Source of the DNA: Ceratopteris richardii | Lineage: Eukaryota; Streptophyta; Polypodiopsida; Polypodiales; Pteridaceae | Assembly: GCA_020310875.1 (NCBI GenBank) | Contig: CM035423.1 | Location: 126,051,664-126,115,663, forward strand | Direction: 5' to 3' | Length of the DNA: 64,000 nt | Shown here: piece after piece, positions 57,128-64,000 of the stretch | Numbering within the stretch: position 1 is the stretch's first letter | Layout: every line of letters begins with the position of its first letter | Program-made: the position numbers and the translations under genes | Notes under the pieces: generated by a model | The model's database searches: none | What the model saw: only the letters and a program-made list of their open reading frames with translations | What the model was told of the DNA's origin: nothing

Positions 57128-60100
57128 ATGATCATGGCATCAGAGGTCTCAGGCACATCCGGTGGATCAGGGTCTAGTGCTAGCGTTCCGAGGAGGAGCT
57201 ATAACTTGCAGGGCAAAGACCATTTTGAGATCCGAAAATTTGATGGCACAAACTTTGCTCTATGGAAGAATCAGATTAAAGATGTGCTGATTCAAAGAAG
57301 GCAATGGAAGCCAGTAAATGGGATTTCAAAGAAGCCTGCTGACATGGATGAAGATGATTGGGATGAGTTAGATGAGATGGCCAGGTCTACCATTCGCTTG
57401 CACCTAGAAGATAATGTTTACTTTACAGTATTAGACTGTGAAAGTGCAGAGGAGCTTTGGAAGAAGTTATGCAATACATATGAAAAAGAGACGGCATCAA
57501 ATAAAGTATATCTGATGAGAAAATTATACGACCTTCGTATGAAGGACACAGATAGTGTTGCTGCTCATCTAAATGAGTTTGATGCCATATTCTCCCAGTT
57601 ACAGGCTCAGAAAATGGATATGGACAATGAAATGAAAGCAGTATTGTTGTTATGCACCCTGCCATCATCATGGGATACATTTTGCACAGCTATTAGCAAT
57701 AGTGCACCAGGTGGTAAACTCGTCTATGATGACATATGTGGAGCACTCTTGAGTGAGGAGATTCGTAGAAAATCTATGGTTGGCACTCAGAGTGGAGATA
57801 CATATAATGTTCGTGATTCTTACCAAGGAAAGAATCAACAACGTGGCAGGAGCAAGAACAAGGAAAAGAATGGTCAACGGAATAAAAGCAGAAGTAAATC
57901 AAGGAAGAGGGATATTGAATGCCATTATTGTCATAAGAAAGGACACATGAAGAAAGACTGTTATGCATTAAAGAATGCTAAAGGTAAAGGACAGAATGTT
58001 GATGGGCATGTTAAACAGTTACCTGCACCATCTACTTCGACTGTGAAGATTGAAGAAATTAATGCTATTTCTGATGATGCTGATGTGTTGACACTTGATA
58101 GTACTGTGCCATCTGAGGCACTTATGGCTGATTCTCTTTCCCACACCTGGCTGCTAGATTCTGGTGCTTCTTTCCATGTGACACCACATAGAGAATGGTT
58201 CTCTAATTATGCAGCAAAGTCTCTTGGTACCGTGAGACTTGGTGACTCTTACCAGTGTGATGTTGTGGGGATTGGAGATGTGGTTGTGCAGTTCATTGAC
58301 GGTTCAAAATTTACTATGCATAATGTACGCCATGTACCTCAGTTATCACGTAGTTTGATGTCAGTTGGTCAACTTGATGACCTTGGTTACAAGGTGGTCT
58401 TCTATGCTCAGTCCTTTCGTATATCAAAGCGCAATATGGTTATTGCAAAAGGAAGGAAAGTTGGCTCACTTTACCCTTTATTTGTATCACAGAAAGAACA
58501 CTTGTTAGCTGTTACTGAACAGCCTATGGCTTGTATTTGGCATGGTCGTTTGGGCCATATATCTCGTAGTGGAATGGAAAATCTTTCTCGTTCTGGCTAC
58601 TTACCTGTGTTATCTTTCTCTGATTTTTCATTTTGTGAGCATTGTCAATATGGAAAGCAAACCAGAAATGTGCATAAAACGCACATTGACTCTTCAATTC
58701 AGCCTTTAGATCTTGTTCATACAGATGTGTGTGGTCCTATGCCCACTAGGTCCTTAGGTGGTTCTCTTTACTTTGTCACTTTCATAGATTATGCTACTAG
58801 AAAAGTCTGGGTATATCCTATCAAATCGAAGGATGATGTATTCCCTACTTTCAGAAAATGGCTTGCTTCAGTTGAGACTGAAAAAGGAACTAAGCTTAAG
58901 GCTTTACGTTCAGATAATGGGGGTGAGTATACCTCACATGAATTCAGCCTTTTCTGTCAGTGTAGAGGGATTCGTAGAGAGTTTACAGCTCCTTATACCC
59001 CAGTACAGAATGGTGTAGCTGAGAGGATGAATAGAACTATTCAAGATAGAGTAGTCTCTATGTTGCATCATGCAAACCTCTCACAAGGTTTTTGGGCAGA
59101 AGCAGTATTGACTGCAGTTCATGTGATTAACCTTTCACCTAGTACTGCCAAAGGTCTGAAAGTGGCACAAGAGTTATGGACATGGAAACCACCATATTAT
59201 GATCATCTTCGAGTTTTTGGGTGTGAAGCATATGTTCATATACCCAAGAATCTTAGACAGAAGTTGGACCATAAGTCAAAGAAATGCATTTTTCTTGGAT
59301 ATGGTCGAGAAGGACAATTTGGATATCGCTTATGGGATCCTGAAACACGATCAGTGATCAGAAGTAGTGATGTCATTTTTAATGAGTCTAAGATGCATAA
59401 ACAACCGATTAAGGAGGTTGAAGTGAGAAGAGTGGTGTTTGAGGATACTAGTCCTCCGGTTAGCATGCATAAAAATGCTGCACATAGGGATGTTCAAGAG
59501 AATGTCCATTCAGATCAGTCTGCACATGTTCCTGTTCAGCAACCATTGAGACGTTCTGCACGTGTCTCATATCCACCTGATAGGTATGTTCCAGGTTTAG
59601 ATTTTGTTATGCTAACAAATGCCGGTGAGCCCTCTTGCTACAAAGAGGCTATGCAGACAGAGGATCATGTCAAGTGGGAGCGTGCCATGAAGAGTGAGTT
59701 GGATTCTATTCACAAGAATGGTACTTGGGACTTAGTACCTTTGCCAAAGGGCAGGAAAGCTTTACCATGTAAATGGGTATATAAGCTGAAATTCACATCA
59801 GATAGTGCTTCTCCAAAATATAAAGCACGACTTGTTGCAAAGGGTTTTAAGCAACAACATGGTGTTGATTTTGAGGAAATCTTCTCTCCAGTGGTCAAGA
59901 TGACTACTTTGCGCATGTTGCTTGGATTCATTGCAATGGAGGACTTAGAGCTAGTCCAAATGGATGTGAAAACAGCTTTCTTGCATGGAGATCTTACAGA
60001 TGAGATCTATATGGAACAACCAGAGGGTTATGTAGTTCTTGGCAAGGAAAGTCTAGTTTGTAAGCTCAAGAAGAGCTTGTATGGACTTAAAAAGTCTCCT

Positions 60101-61180
60101 AGACAATGGTACCAAAAGTTTGATGCTTTTATGAAGTCCCAAGGCTATTCTCGGAGCAATGAGGATCATTGTCTCTACACAAAGAGATGTTCTGATGGCA
60201 GCTTGATATGCTTGATACTTTACGTCGATGATATGTTGATTGCTGGGAAGTCCTCTTATGATTTGTCAATTCTCAAAAAGAAGTTGAGTCAGACATTTGA
60301 TATGAAGGATTTATGGGATGCCAAACATATTCTTGGCATGCGCATTACTCGTGATAGGAGTAAAAGATGCATATACTTGTCTCAAAGTGAGTACATATCC
60401 AAAGTACTTCATCGATTCAATATGCAGGGTGGAAAGGCATTGAGTACACCTTTACCCACATATGTGAAATTGAGCAAGGATGACTGCCCCAAATCAGATG
60501 AGGAAAAGGAATTCATGACCAAAATTCCCTATCAGTCTGCTGTTGGTAGTCTCATGTATGCTATGGTAGCTACGAGACCAGACATTGCATTTGCAGTGGG
60601 AGTTGTGAGTAGATATATATCTAATCCTGGCAAGAAACATTGGGAAGCGGTCAAAATGATTTTGAGATATCTGAGTGGCACTAAGGACAAGTGTCTATGC
60701 TTAGGTAGAGGGAAAGCATCCATTATTGGTTACACAGATTCTGACTATGCTGGTTGTGTAGACAATCGTAAGTCTACATCAGGGTACATTTTTCATTTTG
60801 CTGGAGGTGCTATCTCTTGGAGATCTCGTCTTCAAGAATGTACAGCTGTTTCCACCACAGAAGCAGAGTATGTTGCAGCAAGTGAGGCATGTAAGGAAGC
60901 ATTGTGGCTTTCTCGTCTTGCTTGCGATATGGGTTTGCCTCAGCATGTACCTCAGTTGCTCAGTGATAGTCAGAGTGCCATTGCTTTGGCTAAGAATCCG
61001 GTCTATCATGCAAAGACCAAGCACATTGAGGTGAGGTATCACTTCATTAGAGATTGCTTAGCCACTGAGAGCATTATTCTTGAGAAGGTTCACACTCGAG
61101 ATAATGCTGCAGATGCTTTGACTAAAGCTCTACCACAGGATAGCTTTCGACACTGTTGTCACTTGATGGGGGTTACTTGA
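57128..61180 (+). CDS. Intact Ty1/copia Gag-Pol polyprotein
   Basis: A single open frame of 1350 residues. Gag (copia-type, about 30-250); CCHC knuckle CHYCHKKGHMKKDC at 265-278; aspartic protease DSGA at 344-347; pre-integrase and HHCC zinc site HGRLGH at 472 with CEHC at 503-506; integrase catalytic D533, D596 and E632 (DD35E spacing); reverse transcriptase about 850-1100 with YVDDM at 1032-1036; RNase H D1204 and E1245; end TKALPQDSFRHCCHLMGVT. All key residues are present, so the protein could support element replication. Start choice: MIMASEVSG; the second Met (57134) is equally likely, since the related copy starts MASKVSG. Its first 105 LTR bases are nearly identical at both ends, which suggests a young insertion. 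The damaged 5' LTR may prevent transcription. Confidence 0.95.
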   Translation: MIMASEVSGTSGGSGSSASVPRRSYNLQGKDHFEIRKFDGTNFALWKNQIKDVLIQRRQWKPVNGISKKPADMDEDDWDELDEMARSTIRLHLEDNVYFTVLDCESAEELWKKLCNTYEKETASNKVYLMRKLYDLRMKDTDSVAAHLNEFDAIFSQLQAQKMDMDNEMKAVLLLCTLPSSWDTFCTAISNSAPGGKLVYDDICGALLSEEIRRKSMVGTQSGDTYNVRDSYQGKNQQRGRSKNKEKNGQRNKSRSKSRKRDIECHYCHKKGHMKKDCYALKNAKGKGQNVDGHVKQLPAPSTSTVKIEEINAISDDADVLTLDSTVPSEALMADSLSHTWLLDSGASFHVTPHREWFSNYAAKSLGTVRLGDSYQCDVVGIGDVVVQFIDGSKFTMHNVRHVPQLSRSLMSVGQLDDLGYKVVFYAQSFRISKRNMVIAKGRKVGSLYPLFVSQKEHLLAVTEQPMACIWHGRLGHISRSGMENLSRSGYLPVLSFSDFSFCEHCQYGKQTRNVHKTHIDSSIQPLDLVHTDVCGPMPTRSLGGSLYFVTFIDYATRKVWVYPIKSKDDVFPTFRKWLASVETEKGTKLKALRSDNGGEYTSHEFSLFCQCRGIRREFTAPYTPVQNGVAERMNRTIQDRVVSMLHHANLSQGFWAEAVLTAVHVINLSPSTAKGLKVAQELWTWKPPYYDHLRVFGCEAYVHIPKNLRQKLDHKSKKCIFLGYGREGQFGYRLWDPETRSVIRSSDVIFNESKMHKQPIKEVEVRRVVFEDTSPPVSMHKNAAHRDVQENVHSDQSAHVPVQQPLRRSARVSYPPDRYVPGLDFVMLTNAGEPSCYKEAMQTEDHVKWERAMKSELDSIHKNGTWDLVPLPKGRKALPCKWVYKLKFTSDSASPKYKARLVAKGFKQQHGVDFEEIFSPVVKMTTLRMLLGFIAMEDLELVQMDVKTAFLHGDLTDEIYMEQPEGYVVLGKESLVCKLKKSLYGLKKSPRQWYQKFDAFMKSQGYSRSNEDHCLYTKRCSDGSLICLILYVDDMLIAGKSSYDLSILKKKLSQTFDMKDLWDAKHILGMRITRDRSKRCIYLSQSEYISKVLHRFNMQGGKALSTPLPTYVKLSKDDCPKSDEEKEFMTKIPYQSAVGSLMYAMVATRPDIAFAVGVVSRYISNPGKKHWEAVKMILRYLSGTKDKCLCLGRGKASIIGYTDSDYAGCVDNRKSTSGYIFHFAGGAISWRSRLQECTAVSTTEAEYVAASEACKEALWLSRLACDMGLPQHVPQLLSDSQSAIALAKNPVYHAKTKHIEVRYHFIRDCLATESIILEKVHTRDNAADALTKALPQDSFRHCCHLMGVT

Positions 61181-61315
61181 TTCTTGATCTTACGCAGTCA
61201 CTTGTATACTGTGTAACATGCCCATCAGGTGGGAGGTATAGTTTGTATACTTACACTCAGGTATTCTTTATCATTCTTTCTTTTTTCTCCCATAGTTACT
61301 CTGGCCATATTGGCC

Positions 61316-61328
61316 TTTAGTGGGAGAT
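61316..61328 (+). promoter_or_regulatory. Polypurine-like tract of intact copia element
   Basis: The purine stretch TAGTGGGAGAT lies directly before the 3' LTR start at 61329. The same sequence precedes the LTR of the minus-strand copy. Confidence 0.7.
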
Positions 61329-61625
61329 TGTTACCGTTAGTGTCCATGTGAAAGGCCAAATGGCCACCGGACACTTCTTTGTATATGTTCTTTAATAAAA
61401 CATATAGTGGCCTGGTCAGTCACTGACTGTAAGTTCGACCGCATTTGTAAGACCTAAGAAGTCTGTCTTCGTGCTCCCTGTGTACTGCGTTTTCTGCGTA
61501 TTCTACAACCTCTGTGCGGAGTACTGTATGTGGCGTCAGGAGCTCGTTTTTCTACTCCGAGCATATCGTCGTGGAGCTCTCGAGAAGGAGAGTGCAGTGT
61601 GGTGCATCGCCATCGAAATACTTCA
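61329..61625 (+). repeat. 3' LTR of intact copia element (right edge uncertain)
   Basis: It starts TGTTACCG and contains the poly(A)-signal-like TTTAATAAAACA. Similarity to the 5' LTR ends at 61433, and to the minus-strand copy at about 61451. A possible end is CTTCA at 61625, because CACTT then follows and also precedes the 5' LTR. A chance match of this kind is not unlikely. Confidence 0.55.
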
Positions 61626-61734
61626 CACTTCTGTCCATCATTGTCTTATTCCTTCATTTTTTTGCATCATCTTCTTCAACAACAGTAAGCTTGGAGAGGC
61701 TGCTGCTCTCTATACAGAGCTCCAAATTGGATGA

Positions 61735-61990
61735 ATATTAGTGTCTAGTTTAGGTGTATAGATTTTCACACGATTTGGTTCAATAGATTAGGAGAAATCT
61801 CAAATATTCTGTTTAGTTTATGTGTATAAATTTTCAAAGCATTTGGTTTGATAGATTGGGAGAAATCTTAGTTTTTCTGTCTCAGGGTATATCTCTACGC
61901 ATTTGTGAAAAATAGGAGCTACCACTATTGAGTATTAGGTACATTCCAAAATCATAATTTGCTTATTTCTTATACTCTTGTGCCTTCTAT
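61735..61990 (+). repeat. Leader-like repeat module, copy 3
   Basis: GTGTCTAGTTTAGGTGTATA, TTTGGTTTGATAGATTGGGAG and a following block (about 61870-61980) match the minus-strand module at 26640-26810. The first 60 bases are additionally repeated within this copy (61741 and about 61813). Confidence 0.6.
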
Positions 61991-62445
61991 AGACTTCTCA
62001 TCTAGTAGACTAAAGACTTCTTTGTGTCCAATCTTCGCGGATATGTGGCCTAAGGCTAACTTGATTGTTACTTTGAATTCGTATATCTAGTCTTGACCTA
62101 ACACTTGCTCTTCCACTAGGTCATCATGTTTACAAACTAAAAACTTTTGATACATTGTATTGTTACGCAAGTGCAGAGATAGGCTGACCTCCCCTACACA
62201 TTCAATGGTGTTTCATCCTATGCCCACCATGTGGGCCTTAGTCGGATTAAGTGACACACTTAATTATTTAGCTAAAGATAAGCGTATGCAAGTTAATGCT
62301 GCCCCAATCTCAATCAATGCATCTACCAAGTGGTATTCCTCCATTCGGATTCCCAGATTTAGGTAAGGTTGTCTGGCTTGTCATCTTATGGTCATAGGTT
62401 TTGTTGCCCTATAGTTGGCTATGGGAATCGGCTCCTCTCCTTGCA
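61991..62445. other. Unclassified stretch
   Basis: Short frames only; nothing recognised. Confidence 0.3.
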
Positions 62446-63894
62446 TTACAATGCCTCAAGCCTCGCTGCTTCTCTTATTCTTTCATCCTCTTCCTTTCGG
62501 CTCCTTGGTTTAATTACTCTACTCATCATCTCGTCCGCTAAGGGTTCTAAATATTTCTTCACATGACAACCACTTATGTAATTTGGTAGTACTTCTCCAT
62601 CTAGAGTGGTTAGGCTTACGGCTCCACTCGTAGAAATATGGTTAATTACCAATGGTCCATGTCCTCGTTTTTGCAACTTCTTAGTGTGTTGTTTCAAGGT
62701 GTACACCAACTAAGTCACCTTCTTTGAGTCCCTTATCTTTAATATGGGCATATAGGCTTTTTGTCACCTCTTAGCCGCATAAATACTTGCTACAACTTGT
62801 AGTCTAGTTTCATGCAATCTTTCAATCTGATCCAATTGTTGGGACAATTCATGTCTAGCCCACTCATATCATTCACCTACTCGAAGAGTAGGGATTAGGA
62901 AATCAATCGATAAGATTGCATTTTGTCCATACACAAGATTGAAAGGTGTTGTGCATATAGCAGTCTTATATGCAACTCGGAAAGCCCAAATGTCATGATG
63001 TAATTGTTTATCGCAATATGATCGTTTATTATTTAGTATCTTGGTTAAAATGGTACAAAGTACTTTATTGGAACTTTCTGCCTATCCATTAGCGTGTGGA
63101 TGATAAGGGGCCAATTTCTTATGAATTACTAGGAATTCATTCATCAACGTTTTTATTACTTTGTTAATGAAGTGTGTGCCTCGATCACTTACAATTTCAA
63201 TGGGTAGCCCAAACTTGGTGAATATGTTTTTGAAGAGAAACTTGGCCATAGTTCTTGCATCATTCTTTCTTGTGGCCCTTGCTTCTACCCATTTGGTTAA
63301 ATAATCCGTGGCTATGATTATATATTCAGCACGAGGCCCTTGAGCTGGGAGGCTAATTGGTCTAATGAAATCTATACCCCATTTAGTAAAAGCTCTTGCA
63401 TCGATCATTGGTCGCAATGGCATTTCATCTCTTCGTATAGGATATTTTGTTCTTTGACATACATCCCACCTCTGAACATACGTCATCACATCCTGATATA
63501 AAGTTGGCCACCATAATCTGACAAAGAGGATTATTTTTGCATTTTTATCAGCCAAAAAATGACCTCCTACTGCTCCAGTATGGGCCATCTACAACACATA
63601 GATATATTCATATTCATGTACGCACAATCGTAATTGGTTGTCTTGGCTGTGTCTAAATAGGTATCTCCCTATGAGGGTATAATCTTTACTCTGTTCCTTG
63701 AGAGCTTGTTTTATTGCTAGTCTTGCTCCTTTCGGATATTCACGTGTCCTCAAGAATTTCACTAAAGGCCAACTCCATTTAGGTGCTATTGTGGAATAGC
63801 ATAGCATCGAGTTCTCCTCAGGTCTTTCTTCTTGGCACTTGAGACAACTCGTTACATGCATGTGAATGTCCTTTTGCATCCCTTGCCAATACAC
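62446..63894 (-). pseudogene. Ty3/gypsy integrase (decayed)
   Basis: The minus-strand order starts with HVTSCLKCQEERPE at about 63860. The main integrase frame (63588-63082) then has GGHFLADKNAKI and WWPTLYQDVMTYVQRWDVCQ (one zinc-site Cys changed), FTKWGIDFIRP with the first catalytic Asp, and LPIEIVSDRGTHFINKVIK with the second. After a stop comes AESSNKVL, with the Glu expected at the third position. The C-terminal region VYTLKQHTKKLQKRGHGPLV and PNYISGCHVKKYL follows with frame changes. It would insert element DNA, but several stops make it inactive. The rest of pol lies beyond the window. Confidence 0.85.
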
Positions 63895-63961
63895 CTTCTT
63901 GGCACTTGAGACAACTCGTTACATGCATGTGAATGTCCTTTTGCATCCCTTGCCAATACAC
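63828..63961. repeat. 67-base exact tandem duplication in gypsy integrase
   Basis: CTTCTTGGCACTTGAGACAA starts at 63828 and again at 63895; the 67-base units appear identical. The unit covers the zinc-site phrase CLKCQ on the minus strand. Its length shifts the frame. Confidence 0.9.
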
Positions 63962-64000
63962 TCCTAATCTTTTTAATTCTTGTATTGCACCACTAATACT

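Noticed and set aside
57134..57148. Primer-binding site at the start codon of the intact copia gene (TGGCATCAGAGG)
   Set aside because: It encodes the conserved first residues of Gag, is not adjacent to an LTR end and departs from the usual site.
55901..61630. CACTT target duplication of the intact copia element
   Set aside because: The five-base match was found by scanning about 300 bases, so a chance match is likely; kept only as a hint.

Overview
This window is a repeat-dominated stretch of nuclear DNA from a land plant. Almost every recognisable segment is a transposable element or a piece of one, and I found no confident ordinary host gene. The evidence for a plant is the set of element families: Ty1/copia and Ty3/gypsy elements primed by tRNA-iMet or tRNA-Asp type sites, and a CACTA (En/Spm) TNP2 transposase. 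There is also a nuclear insert of mitochondrial cox3. Its wording, for example FTG where I recall seed plants having FQG, reads more like a bryophyte or other non-seed plant. That last point is from memory and is an inference.

Layout, left part (1-28.9 kb). A non-coding LTR element ends at 851. From about 1.2 to 11.5 kb lies a minus-strand CACTA transposase pseudogene. It is split by a complete 6.2 kb non-coding LTR element (3305-9547) with a GAATT target duplication. A copia pseudogene with its 3' LTR follows (11.7-14.8 kb). Next is a decayed, intron-containing, minus-strand gene of an unknown transposase-like family (21.9 to 15.0 kb). It is split by a complete 4.0 kb gag-only gypsy element (15283-19325, target duplication CCCTG). 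The leader of that element is filled by an array of AAAATCRYGATTTT palindromes. A gypsy gag-protease of an unusual, fungal-looking lineage (22.4-24.96 kb) is cut off exactly at the LTR of a minus-strand copia fragment (24961-26.4 kb).

Middle part (28.9-48.3 kb). A decayed gypsy element of the tRNA-Asp-primed lineage runs from its primer site at 28964, through a GTATCGTGTATC-type leader array, to gag, protease and reverse transcriptase (to 36.18 kb). It is followed by a second copy of the first non-coding LTR family (36417-38671), whose LTR tail is duplicated. Two related copia copies lie head to tail (38.7-43.6 kb). Downstream of the second is a set of five TCGATG-N5-CATCGA hairpins. Another copia copy (44.9-48.2 kb) carries the cox3 insert inside its RNase H domain.

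Right part (48.3-64 kb). An internally deleted minus-strand copia copy (49.8-52.7 kb) is followed by a gypsy gag fragment. Next is a copia fragment split by an element with inverted LTR-like arms (54478-55298). Then comes the only intact gene of the window, a 1350-residue copia gag-pol (57128-61180). Its 5' LTR breaks off at a 5S rRNA-derived sequence. A minus-strand gypsy integrase fragment closes the window.

The elements do not form a cooperating gene system. They record repeated nested insertion, internal deletion and ectopic joining. The most unusual observations are the palindromic leader arrays of two related gypsy elements, the 5S-derived insert, the mitochondrial insert inside RNase H, the inverted-LTR element and the unknown transposase-like gene.
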